A stretch of DNA of 64,000 nucleotides from Hsuehochloa calcarea. Its lineage: Eukaryota; Streptophyta; Magnoliopsida; Poales; Poaceae. A model generated the notes under the pieces. The model searched no databases and was not told where the DNA came from. It saw nothing but the letters and a program-made list of their open reading frames with translations. Shown here piece by piece: positions 44,500 to 57,200 of this stretch; position 1 is the stretch's first letter, and every line of letters starts with the position of its first letter. Both the position numbers and the translations under genes were made by a program. The stretch spans positions 25,639,045 to 25,703,044 of the forward strand of contig CM070603.1 in the NCBI GenBank assembly GCA_036346395.1, in the 5' to 3' direction.

Positions 44500-47189
44500 T
44501 ACAAGAGACGACCGCTCATATTCCACGGTCGTCGGCTGGCAACCACCAAGCCAGCTGACAACCCGAGAGCCAAACTCAACTTCCAACTTCCGATAAAAAC
44601 ATTCAATTCCGAAAAGTACCCTGGAATTCAACTTTGAACTCACGACAACATTTAACTTTTAACTAGGAATCTTCAAAATTCTCTACTCAGGTTACCCCCA
44701 AGAATTCGAACTTTCGACTCGAAAATTTGCGACCCGATGCTCGTTTGCAAGATACAACGGCCGCAAATGCTGTCCGCTGCTTGTCAAGGTAGCAGATGCT
44801 GTCCGCTGTTCAGCGGCTTCGTTGTTCCGAGGCTATCAGTTTGCCAATGCCGCAGCGTGGCCTGTTCCGCTAGCGGCTCCGCACCACCTGCCCTCAGTTC
44901 AGATGACCAACCCCCATTTTCTGTAGCTAGTCTGCGATGTCCTTTTCACGTAGGCGTCAGCGCTTACGCACTTACAGGAGAGAGTGCTCCAGGAACCTTT
45001 CACAGCTTTTTTCTCTCTGAGAAAAGTAATGGAAAAAACACGCAAATCTCCTCAACGAGCCACCGGCCTGCTCAGGACATGGGAAAACTACTCTTTCGTT
45101 TTGAAATCTATTTTGTTAGAGGGCGAAAGGCCCGAAATCTATTTCATTCGTTTTGTCAGAATAAGTGAGCAAGAAGTTAAATCATCAGCGGCGATCCCCT
45201 CGTCGGAGAGGACGGTGCTTGTTCCCGCTTTGTTTTGATTACAGTCCGGCGATGAGAAGGTGAAAAGGTGCCGTGCTTAGAACTGAGGCAAAACGAATTG
45301 AGTTAATTACTCTGCGACAGTGGCGGATCTAGGACGAAAATGAGTTATATTAGGTTGTGGTTTGAGTGAAGACAAACTTGTCATGTAACTAAGACCTTTT
45401 TTTACTTCATTTCATTTTCGTGTGGAGAGTTTATTCGATCTCTTCATATTTTCTATGACCAATTGGTACTGGAAAAAAGAGAGATTAAAAAGTTGCGCGT
45501 CGCTCCAGAAAATGAACAGCTCCTATGCTTGTACAAAGATGTTCGTATGGTGTAACTTAGCATCCCTGAACAACTTTATCACCTGTCACATATGCATCTA
45601 CAGGTAACAACAATTCAGCAACAACTCTATCAGCTCCTTGTTAGTACCGTCTGGGGTCAAGACTCAAGAGTATACGACGTTTATACATTGACATGTTCTC
45701 TAGCATGTAACTTTGATTATTATTATTTGAGAGTGTCCGTGCTTCAGGTGATTGAAATTTCTTTATCCATCAGTCACTTTTCTTAGCCGTATGATTTTGA
45801 TCCAATAGATACCACAAGTTTTTATAGTGAGACAAAAAAAGTATCTAAACTAGAAAAAAGTAAATATAGGTGAACCCTAAAAATACAAAAAATATATTCT
45901 AAACTAACAAAAGTAAATCTAGCTTAACCCTGTAAACACAAAAAAATACAAAAATAAATAGAACTAAAAGTTACAGTAGAGTTATGCTAAAATTGCACAT
46001 CACTTGGTACTGCAATTTTAAGTTTAGTACTGTGCAATGGTAGATGACTGATGGATTAAAAAAATTCAAGGCAACTGAAAATTAGAAAACCCGTTATTGT
46101 TTATATAAATATGTTTTATAAAATAATATAAAATTATTATATTATTAAAAAGTAATATTAATTTTAGAATATCATTCTCACCTGACCAATACGAATAAGT
46201 TATATATATTAGTGGTCAAAGTTACCTGCGAATTCTTTCTCCACCACGCGTTGCAAACTTCATTTCCCACCCCATGTCTAATATCTTGCAGGCCACGGCA
46301 CCTCGGACTTCATTTCCCACTCCATGTCTAATTTCCCAGCTAGTAGTAATCCAGCCTTGTCTCGTCACCTGCCACCTAGCCGTGGTCCAGAGTCTGCCTC
46401 ACAGTCTTCGCAAAGGATCAGTTAGCTTGGGTGGTGGTGTTCTTTCCTCGAAGTTTCCTGGTACCTAGCTAAGCGCTATCCAGCGAGAGAGAGAAAAAAT
46501 GGCATCTGAAGTCCGAAACACCTTCAATTGCAAGTTTCCCTCTGGTTGGCTGTGTAAAAGGAGCTGATGCCTGATAGGCGCATACTGCCGACAATTCTAT
46601 ATACCAAGACGCCCCTGTCTGCATCTGCATCTTCCCGGCACTTTCACAGGAACTTTCGTGATCTCGATCTTTCGGCGCCTTTTCTTCCGATGATTCGCCT
46701 TGATAGCCAATCACAAAATCAAAACCATGCGTGCGTACCCATGTGGTGGTTTACGCGTCTACTTTCGCTCGGTCAAATTTCCCAGTTCCATAAGAGAGGA
46801 CGGGCGATCCTGCAAACACCCCGGCCGAGGCCCGGCCGGCTACAACCCGCAGAGCGCGGAGACGCGTGAGAGGGAGCCAACAAGCTGGCTGGGTCTCCGG
46901 CCGGTTCCGCTTTCATTTCTATTTCACGCGGCTTCTTCTTTTCTCGCCGGTCGACCGTGCCTGCTTCCTTCCTTCCTTCCTTTTCTTTCTCCCGCGGCGC
47001 CATTAGCGTGCTCACGGCACGCTGATTTCCTCCGGAGTCGGCCAGCCAAATCGAAAAGAGAGGACAGTTTTACTGGTCAAATTAGATTTTAAAACGTTAT
47101 CGTCCTGCTACGGTCGGTGGTCTCGTGTGAACCAAATCACGATTAGATAATTTCCTTCACCGTATGTAAGGCTACGGCACTACAGCACA
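44500..47189. other. Unassigned interval with a hAT-like end and short repeats
   Basis: At about 45317 CAGTGGCGGATCTAGGACGA resembles the right end of the hAT element at 36261 read inward, but no partner end is found. At 46258 and 46308 a direct repeat CTTCATTTCCCAC(C/T)CCATG occurs. At 45840-45960 short units with CTAAACTA and AAAGTAAAT repeat. A TTCC microsatellite lies at 46969-46982. Open frames in the GC-rich part (46560-47090) carry no recognised domain. Confidence 0.35.
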
Positions 47190-47719
47190 ACTTGTTTGTT
47201 GCCTTATTTTCCGGGGAAATTCGATAAATGCAACTCTATAGTGCTCTTATTAGAGATATGCCACTTCTCGGTTGGAAATTTGAAATATGCCACTGTCAAA
47301 CGCCTAACAAATACCATTATGGAGCTTGTTGGCCAATTTCCCTCAAATAAACATATGTATTTGAAATCGTATATTCGTATGGACAAGAATGCCCCTAGCT
47401 TCAAGTGGCATATCCAACTCCCGATCCAGATCGATCCCTTTGTATCCCTCCTCTATGCGCTGCCATTGAACCCTAGACTGGGCAAGCGCTATCCAGCCGA
47501 CGCCCGCAGTCCCCACCCTGCGCCGCCTATCCCCCGACGATCGCAGCCCACACCCTCCGCCGCCATCCCGTTGTCGCCGCATGAGGAAGCTGAAGAAAGA
47601 TGGATGTGCCGGTCCGTCCCGAGTCCCCCTTGTGGTAAGTAACTTGAACTCGATCCAGTACCTAGCTTGGTAGCGCTTTTGCAGTTGGTTCTTATTTCCT
47701 ATTTTTTCTGAATAGGATT
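47190..47719. other. Unassigned interval left of the gypsy LTR
   Basis: Begins with AAATTCGATAAATGC-type sequence that resembles ends of Mutator-like MITEs, and contains a GC-rich stretch (47460-47640) with frames on both strands. No paired terminal repeat or domain is identified. Confidence 0.3.
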
Positions 47720-50700
47720 GATCCAAATAACGCGTTTAGAGTAGACATTAAAGTTTAAGCATTTTGCACGAAAGAACCTATCGGACCCGGATTTTGCATA
47801 TCCAAATCCTCTGTGAAAATATTGTGCTTTTCCCTGGATCAGTAGATAGCACTCATAAGCACATTGCTGAATCATTTCAAACATGGCGTGAACTAAAACA
47901 TTCAAATATATTACAAACATCAGTGTCATAGACCACGTCGGGTCGAGTTTTATAGGAAGGGTCGAACATGCCAAATTGATTACATTACATTAAAACAACG
48001 CAAACTATAGCGGAAGCAAAAGGGGTAGAGCTCATCTCTCCATAGGCAAGCAGCCGGGGTAGCCTGTGTACGACAGATATTATCCAAGAGTTTGGATAAT
48101 ATCGGTTGTACGCAAGTACCGAACGAGTCCACTAAACTGAGGCGAGACCTAGACTATAGAACTAGACTACTCTTCATCGTTTCCTTGACCGTCGGCTCCT
48201 GGGTCCTCGTAATACGCATAATCTCCTTGGTCCACATTATCTGAAGGGATTGGGGGAGAGCAAGAATGAGCACAACTTCCGTGCTCGCGAGCCAACACAC
48301 AAGATAAAATAATATACATTCATGGCTTAACAAGGGTGGCTCGGGTTCTTTTATTTGCTAAAGCAATATTTTCAATTATCATAATTACAAATTCCTATCA
48401 CTTAGCATTTTAACCTAATTGCATTTTATTAAAGAGAGTAATTGAGCAAGATTAAATAACAGCAGAAGTCCCCTCCGTCGGAACCTCTACCTTATGCTTC
48501 TTTTGATTGGAGCTACCTCCAATCATTAACAACACCACTGAACTTGACGGCTCAGGAAAAATCCAATCTCAGGGTTAGGTTAGTCCGACCTGATTTTCAT
48601 ACCACCCACAAAGGTTTTTAAAATAGAACTAACTCTAGTAAGTTCTTATATCCACCTTTGACCGTAGGCACGGTTGTTTAAACAGTTTAGACTATGTAGA
48701 GGTTGTACACTGTACCCATAAGAGACAATCATACTCGTTACCCCACATGATTCCGTAGTCATGTAGTTGAGCGACCATCACAGTAACCTTTCGAAATATT
48801 TCGTCTCTTTTGTTATCTCACCCATATGGGGTTACGCCCATAAGTTGTGCTTCACCTCAGCAACTAGCGTAGCTGGATTACCCACAACGTCTAGCGCGAC
48901 TGGCAACTTCACCTTGCATTGGTGTCCCATTCAAGCCGAACCGTGTCCAGTGCTTGCACGATCCTGCTACCCTCCAGCGAGGCAACATTCAGAGTTTAAT
49001 AAATCTACTAAGCCAAGTTGTATTTTACAGACTTGCAGTTGTACTTATTTTACACGGGAGGTCATGACAAGATTAACTCCTTAATCTATCCGGACGGTTC
49101 ATACCACCAACCAACCACTCACGTGCACAACGGCACCCACCACCATTTCATTTGCCCAGATGTGGTATTAGCAAGTTGCTAGTATTTTGAGGAGTAAAAT
49201 CAATTTATCTCAAGATGCCAGTCATTTATCCACAATGACTACCAAAAACCACTTTTATGTTTAAAAGATGGTGATTAGGGTATTTTTAATGCCCCGGTAC
49301 TTAAACAAGACTAACATATCGCTTAAGTACAACCTATACTAGTATTTACCACATAGCTACTAGGGTGGCATGGAATAAGGAATTCAATTATCAAAGGATA
49401 GCTTAATAATTAATTAATCAACAAATGAGTATTTAACTACCTTAAGCTTTAATATACATTTGATTAAAGAATTAAAGCATGCAATTTTGGTAATTTAAAT
49501 AAATATAAATCTCCGCTTCTTCGAATCCTTTACGGCCGAATGTACCAAAAAAACAGATAACAAGCAAGGTAAGCAAATAAATACTAAAGACATAACAAAT
49601 GAACTCCAAATTAAACAAGACCAGTGTAATTAGCAAGATCTTGAATTTTAGAAATAAATTTTGTAATTTTTGGAGTTATAACGGAGGGCCCACTTGTCAT
49701 TTGAGAGAGGGAGAGACAGAGGCAGGGAAGCCAAGGGAGGCGACGGCTCAGCCGCGGTGGCTCAGCGTCGTTAGTGGCGGGCGACAATGGAGCTTAGAAG
49801 CGGAGAAGGGTGGCGCGGTTCAAATGGAATTAAATCAAAAGAGATTAGATGGCACGGAGCACACCTTCTGCTCGGCGTTCGAAGTAGGGAAAGGGCGAGG
49901 AATGGGCGGCAAGGGGAGCCTCGGGGCTTCATATAGCCTGGGGAAAGGAGGCGCGAGTTGATCGTGAAGGAGCGACGGCAGCCGGAGATGCACATGGGTG
50001 TCTGTGAGCCAGCGTGGCAGCTAGCCAAGGGATTAGATGGCACGGCAAGCCGAGCGGCGTGGCGTGTGCGGAGTTGATCGTGATGGGAGCTAGCCAATAG
50101 GGCACGGGAGCGTGGCGCGATGGGATACAGGGCGACGTGGCGCAGCTTGTAACGCGGCGCACCGGTGATGGGACCGACGAGGAGGGGGTACTAGAGTCAA
50201 GGGTGGCAGGGGAGTAGGTGCGGAGCACGGGGGTAGCAGGGAGCGAGGGGAGCGGCGTGCGCGGCACAGGCGGAGCACAAGGCCACAGGGGGGTTAGAGG
50301 AGTGGCGACGGATCTGGTAGGGTACAGTGCGGAGGCGGCCGAGAGGATCGGCTTCTTGTGGGGCAAGACAGCGAGAGGCGCGCAAGCGTCGACCAGCGCC
50401 GGCGGCGGTGGCGGAGGCAACGCAGCAGGGCAGAAGCATGAGCGTGAGCCGGCGTCGTTGACCCTGGCCGGAGGAGAAGAAGCAGGGGGAGAGCTGCTGG
50501 GCCGGGAGGAGCTGGGCCAAGTGGCCAGGAAGGAGATGGGCCGGGCCCAAGGGAAAAATGGGCTAAGCCCAAGGAAGAAGGAGGGTAAAATTGAGAAATA
50601 GTCCAAAATCTAAAAACATGAATTCAAATTCAAAATTTGAATTCTGGAATTGCAAGTTGGTTTGAAACACAAACTCGAGCTTAGCTAGAAGCTATAAGTT

Positions 50701-50789
50701 TTGAGATTATACGATATTTTGAATTACGATTGAAAACTGAAAATTGAATAGTAATCACTATTCACCATTTTCGAAAACTGAATGTTACA
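47720..50789 (-). mobile_element. 3' LTR of the Ty3/gypsy element (copy 3)
   Basis: On the minus strand the LTR begins TGTAACATTCAG at 50789, directly after a polypurine-like GGTGGGTAGG (50791-50802), and follows the end of the pol gene. It contains the blocks shared with the two other LTRs (48255-48440, 48660-48740, 49680-50590). The left boundary near 47720 is approximate because no clear terminal TG was found. Confidence 0.65.
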
Positions 50790-50829
50790 AACCTACCCAC
50801 CTTAAACGGAATCTCGACCTCGAGATTCG

Positions 50830-53745
50830 AGCAGCTCCGGGAACAAGGACGGGAAATCCAGCTTCAACTGGTCTTCGTGCTCCTAGGTGGCTTCTTTAGC
50901 CGAGTGATTGCTCCATTGGACTTTGCAAAAGTGGACTGTTTGACGTCTTGTTTGTTTCTCGATGACGTCGAGAATCATGATCGGATGCTCCGTACAAGTC
51001 AAATCTTTTTGAAGGGCGATGGCTTCGACGGGCGTCTGCTCTTCAGGTACTCTGGGACATTTCTTGAGCTGGGAGACGTGAAACACATTGTGAACGTCTG
51101 ATAAACTTTCAGGTAGCTCCAGCTGATAGGCGACTTCTCCACGCTTGGCGGTGATTGGAAACGGGTCTATGTATCTTGGTGCGAGCTTGCCTTTCACTTT
51201 AAATCTTTGAGTTCTACAAACGACGATAGTTTGACATACACATTATCTCCAACATCAAAGGTTAATTCCTTTCGGCGGTTGTCGGTATAACTCTTTTGTC
51301 TGGACTAAGCGGCTTGAAGGCGATATCTGATTATTCGAACTTTCTCTTCTGCTTGCTTGAGAGTATCTGGTCCGAAGATATATGCTTCACCTCATTCTGA
51401 CCAATGTAGAGGGGTTATACATTTTCTTCCACGGAGCGCTTCAAACAGGAACATTTTTAAACTTGACTGAAAACTGTTGTTGTATGCAAACTCGGCATAT
51501 GGTAGACATTTCTCCCAGTGTACGGTGAACTCCAAAGTAAAAGTTCGAAGCATGTCCTCTAGAATCTGATTTGTTCTTTCTGTCTGACCATCAGTCTGTG
51601 GAAAATACGCTGTGCTGAAATCAAGGTGTGTCCCAAGGGCGTCATGCAAAGTAGCCCAAAAGGGCGAGGTAGACTGAGAACCTCGATCCGAGACTATCCT
51701 CTTGGGTACTCCATGTAAGCATACAACACGAGTCATATACAACTCTGCCAATTTGTCTCCCTTATAGGTTGTCTTCACCGAAATAAAATGGGCGACTTTC
51801 GTCAATCTATCCATTATAACCCATACTGAGTCACAACTGGAGTTGGTTCGAGGTAGACCTGTAATGATATCCATTCTAATTTCTTCCCATTTCCACTAAG
51901 GGATCTGCAGTGATTGAAGCAATCTTGCTGGTCTCTAATGTTCGGCGTTGATTCGTTGGCATACATCACAACAATCTACAAGCTCGGTGATATCTCTTTT
52001 CATTTGCGGCCACCAATACATAATCTTCATGTCTTGATACATCTTGGTGCTGCCTGGATATAGGGTATATGCTAAGCTTTGAGATACTTTCAGAATCAAT
52101 TCCTTGAATTCCTTATGATGGGGAATGAAGAGACATTTTCCATACCATAGGATTCATTACTGATCTTCGATCATCTTAGGGGTTTTCCCTTTTGCCATGA
52201 GGTGCTTGAATTTCTGGACTATGGGATGTCCCTCTTGAGTGGTCTTGATCTGCTCTTCTAGAGTTGGATGTGCTTCCACATCATCTATAGTACCTTGTTC
52301 TATTAAACAAATGTTGAGTGCTTCAAATTCCTTGTAAATCTCAGGTTGATACTCTTGAATCATGATGTTACTACAGTAGGACTTACAGCTTAATGCATCA
52401 GCAACTACATTAACCTTTCCAGGATGGTAATAGACATCCAAATTGTAATCCTTTATCAGTTGTAACCATCTTCTTTGTCGAAGGTTGAGATCTGCTTGCG
52501 TGAAAATGTACTTGAGACTCTTATGGTCCGTGTAGATATCACAATGATTTCCAATCAAGTAATGTCGCTAAATTTTTAAGGCATACACTACTGCTGCTAA
52601 CTCCAAATCATGAGTTGGATAGTTGTTTTCGTGAGGACGAAGTTGTCTGGACGCGTAACTTACAACTTTTCCTCCTTGCATGAGAACGCACCCAAGACCT
52701 TAATGCGAAGTATTACAATAGACTTCAAAATCCTGGTGTATGTCCAACAGAATCAACACTGGTGCAGAGGTTAACTTCTTCTTTAATTCTTGAAAACTCT
52801 TTTCACAAGCTTCTGTCCATTCATACTTCCTTTTCTTTTTAAGCAGATTGGTCATCGGTTTGGAAAGTTTAGAGAATCCTTCTATGAAGCGTCTGTAGTA
52901 TCCGACGAAACTGAGAAAACTACACATTTCTGTTACTGATGTAGGCTGCTTCCATCCATCACATCTTCTACTTTGGATAGATCAACTGCAATTCCTCCAG
53001 CGGATATAATATGTCCGAGAAAACTGATCTCTTGAAGTCAAAATTCACATTTGCATTACTTGGCATATGTAGATGTTCAGCATGCTCTTCATTGGTCTTT
53101 GAATAGATCAAGATATCGTCTATGAATACGACTACGAACTTGTCCAGGTATTCCATGAATACTTTGTTCATGAAGTAGGCTGGCGCATTGGTCAAACCAA
53201 ACGACATGACTGTGAACTCATGTAGGCCATACCGGGTGGTAAAAGCCGTTTTAGGAATATCCTCATTCCTGATCTTGAGTTGATGGTATCCTGACCTTAG
53301 GTCTATCTTGGAGAAAATTGCTGCTTCGGACAACCAATCGAACAGGTCATCAATGTGAGGCAAGGGATACTTGTTCTTGATGGTTACATCATTGAGTGCT
53401 CTGTAATCCACACACAATCCAACGGCGCCATGCTTCTTCTTCACAAAAAGTATTGGCGAACCATAGGGAGAGGAACTAGGTCTAATGAATCATTTTTCTT
53501 GTAAATCTTCAATCTGCGTCTTAAGCTCTTCAAGCTCGTCGATGACCATTCTGTAAGGTCTCTTGGCAATTGAGGCTGTCACTGGTTTCAAGTTGATTAC
53601 AAACTCAACATCTCTGTCTGGTGGTATGCCCGATAATTCTTTTGGGAAGACATCGGGGTAAGCTTGGACTACAGGCGTTGTCTCTAGAGACAACTCTTCA
53701 AGGTGGTGGATTGTTCGATCCAAAGGAGAGGAACGATCGACACTA
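50830..53745 (-). pseudogene. Ty3/gypsy pol: reverse transcriptase, RNase H, integrase, chromodomain-like end, decayed
   Basis: From the right: the linker PDVFPKELSGIPPDRDVEF; reverse transcriptase with VDYRALND, KIDLRSGYHQLKI and the catalytic FIDDILIYSK (53444-52968); SFVGYYRRFIEGFSKL (52927-52700); RNase H with YTDHKSLKYIF and RRWLQLIKDYN (52558-52157); integrase with MDIITGLPRT, VSDRGSQ and FSTAYFPQTDGQTER (51874-51392); and a C-terminal part with DPFPI, VFHVSQLKK and a chromodomain-like ILDVIEKQTRRQTVHFCKVQ (51197-50830). Stops interrupt it between these parts, including one where EATW would be expected near 50886. No functional polyprotein is possible. Confidence 0.88.
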
Positions 53746-53749
53746 ACCT

Positions 53750-56700
53750 TGAATTTCCTAAGTGTGGGCGGTCGACCTCTATTCAAGCGTCCGACCCTCG
53801 ATGAGGCGGTCCGACCTCCACCATGAACAGTGAAATCGGCCAGAAAAGCGAAGTTGCAAATAGATGTAACTTTTGATCTACAACTCCAAACTTGATGAAA
53901 CTTGGTACACACCTTCTCTAGGATGTCAGAACCTATTCAATCGAAGATCGTGAAGATCTTTGGAAAAGTTCAGACCTTTTTCAGTTTGAGAGGTGGAAGG
54001 TTTGAAACCGAGTCAAAGCGAAAACTATATCGAAAAACTTGCTCGTGGGTGATTGATGATCAAGATGATCTTAGATGTGTTCCCACATGTCACACAAGCT
54101 AGATCATGCAAAGAAATCAATCAAAAACATGCGAATCAAAGAAAGACTCAAAATCACCAAATAGAGAGAAGAAGGGCAAATGAACTCATCTTAAAGAGAA
54201 CTCTTCTTTGGATTGATTTGATAATGTATCGATTCTGACCACTCATACGGATACGCATGGACACAAGATCAAAACATCTCTCTCTCTAGAACCCTAATCT
54301 CCACTAAACCTTCCCTAAGCACTTAAGCCAAAACTAGGGTTTCAAGCATTAAAGGGTTGAAGGGGTGCGACCACCTCCTCCTCTATTTATAGTGGAGACT
54401 TAAACCTTCTAGAAGAGTAACCCTAATGGGCTCCGTTAAGGCCCAAAACAAGCGGGTCACACACGCACGCATCTCGAGCACCGTCTTCATGTCCTCTTGA
54501 CCTACTCCGCTTCTCCACGCCATCTTGCGCCATGAGTCGTCAAAAGTCACCAAAGCGGTATTTGGTATAATTACCAAAATACCCTTCGATCTTTTGCAAA
54601 GACCGAGTCCCATCTTTGTGAAGCACCTCCCATGCTTAGCCACGTGTAGGTTGATCAGCGGCTCTCAACATGTCGGCAAGTCTCTCCCATCCGGCTCCCA
54701 CGTAACCACCATGGCACTTGCACCGCCCCCGCCGCTTGATCCAACCGATCGCCCGAATCGCCTGTTCGGTCATCCTTGTCTATTCGCACCACACTTGAGT
54801 TCATTGACCTCACCCGGCATCGTCGATCGTTACGGACCTCGGCTCTCCAAGCCTAGTCCGATCATCCTCGCCGTTGACCGTCGTTGACCACCAAGCAACC
54901 TGCACAACAATAAACAAGCAAATCGAATCAGGAACAAGTTCTTCACAACTTGACCCACGTTAGTCAAAACATGCATCATGCAACACATATGCCTTTGAAA
55001 CCCATGACTTTGACCTAACAAAACATCATCGCCGAAGTTGGCGATGAACAAGTTAGAACCGGTCGATCCAGCCTCTCGGGCGGTCGATCGCCAAACCGGC
55101 CGACCGCCACCACAAGGCGGTCGGACCGCGTAGAGGACTTAGCCAATTTTCAACCCCAAAATCGAAACCTCTGGAAACTTTAAACCAATAGAACTTTTGC
55201 TTGGGAACTCCAAAATTATGAGACCAAGTGTATTAGGATCCTCACTTGTCTACAACACCTATTTTTGCCCGACCCATTCGACCATTTTGGTCACGGTAGG
55301 TCTGACCGCCGCACATGGCCGGCCCGAGATTTGGGACCATCGGACCGCCATGCTATGGCGGTCGGACCGCCTCGCGAGAATGCTGAACAGATCTGAAACT
55401 TTGTCGAAAACCGTGAAACGACAAGCCGTTAACGCCATTGCCAATTGTCACATCATCCTAAGATCTGGAGCATATCCCCACGATATCCACAATCTCCCCT
55501 TGATGAACACATTGGCAATAATCCGTAAAATGTAATTTGAAGGTTTGAAAAGTAAAATACTTTCGTTTCGCACAAAGGCACAACTTGGTCTATAAGCAAG
55601 AGAAAGCAATGGAAATGACCAAGTGGCATCGAATAGCATAGACAAGTGAGATAAGGCAAAAGAAAGCATAAAACTTTGATTTCGGAAAAAGTCAAAAATC
55701 TCACTTAAGGTCCATATGAAAGAACAATTGTTCAATTGACCTTTGATCATTGTGAGGTGTAATAAATGCAATTCAAGTTCGGAAGAGTCAATAAGGCAAT
55801 AAGAATGCAATTCAAAACTCCCCTCACTATGATCCTCGGTTTCAAAAATTTCAAATTCTCAACTTTCTCCCTTTGTATAAACTTCCCCAACATTGAAAAT
55901 ATCTTCTCCCCTTTGACAATGGAGTCATCAAGGAATCACGCCTTCCTCTCATCCGAGATAGCAATTTGCGAATGAAGAAAGAAGCAAAAGAAGAAGTATG
56001 CATGAAATGCAATGGGTGGCTTCATTTTTGTATTTTTCAATTTTGATTACAAGAAGCTTTGAAGATTACCCAAAAGAGCAAGTCAAGATTTCTAATATTG
56101 CACAAACAACATATCAAACACGATAGTGCTAGCAAGATCATGGTAAGACATATATAACAAAGCTAAGCATAAAGGCTCAAAAGTAAAGCAATGGATTTGA
56201 TCAATTTAAGCAAAGCTTCAAATTGACAAAGTTCATCAACAGGATCCTAAAATGAAATTGGCCATGTCAAAATGTCAAAGAAGATCAAAAATCTAACAAA
56301 GACCACATTAAGAGTCAATCGAGTCTGTATTGAATCATTTTGCTCGATATTTCTTAAAAGCCCATTTGTCAACAGTTTTCTCATATGCAATGAATATTGA
56401 AGTTGACTAATGATCTAACTTAGTGACAAGATCTGGACTAGGAGCCATCCACAAACTCATCCTAAGCTTGACTGAAGTTGATTAAAGGTATATCTTAGTA
56501 AAGAAGATCCCGGACTAGGAGCCATCCACAAACTCTTTCTAAGCTTCTACAAGGCGACAAATCTTGAGGTTCATGTCATTTCGACAAGCAATCCCCATGA
56601 GATCGTTCGATCATCAAACTATCTCCAAGTTCATGTCATTTGACAAGCGGTCTCGTAAGAATAGTTTGGCACATTTTAAGCATAAGACAATCTTGATTTT

Positions 56701-57200
56701 CATCATTTTTTCACAAGAGCGGTTTAGAATCTCAAGAACACAAAAGCTCAAGTAATGGTCAATTTTAGATCCAAGAGCTCACAAAGCAATTACAGCAGGC
56801 CAATGTCACAAAAGGAGCACTAATTGCAACTCGCTAAAACATCCACAAATTGCAATTTTTAGTTCGAGTTGTTTTAAAGTTCTAGCTCATATAGCAAAGA
56901 CTTAGCTACACATGTAAAAGCATGATAATTTTAGCAAGTCAAAGAACTAGACATGGCATTGAGCAAGAATTGAAATACTAAAGCTCCAAAGAGTAATAGG
57001 CAAAGCTTCATCAATTTTAAAAGATATGCAGAAGATCTTATATTACAATGCATCTTTTGGATTTTTCATACCACTTGATGTATTTTTCATATGAATGCAA
57101 TATGATACAATGAGATGCAATAAAAAGCCTAAAAACCTAAAAAGTTCAAAAAGATCACTAAGTTCAGAAAAAGAACAATAAAAGATCAAAAGAACAAGGT
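53750..57200 (-). repeat. Copia 3' LTR and adjoining non-coding region
   Basis: Starts TGAATTTCCTAAGTG. It contains GGTCGGACCGCC-type palindromic repeats (53790-53830, 55070-55130, 55305-55375), resembling the CGGAAGTTCCG repeats of the LTR at 16160-18585. The segment 53750-54212 matches the shortened copy at 62376-62545. How much of the 3.4 kb is LTR and how much is sequence between LTR and pol is not clear. Open frames here carry no domain. Confidence 0.5.

Noticed and set aside
49771..50606. Long Pro/Ala/Ser-rich frames including one of 225 residues
   Set aside because: They lie in the GC-rich tail of the gypsy 3' LTR and have no recognised motif.
52968..53444. Host gene with reverse transcriptase domain
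   Set aside because: The order protease, RT, RNase H, integrase and LTR shows it is part of the gypsy element.
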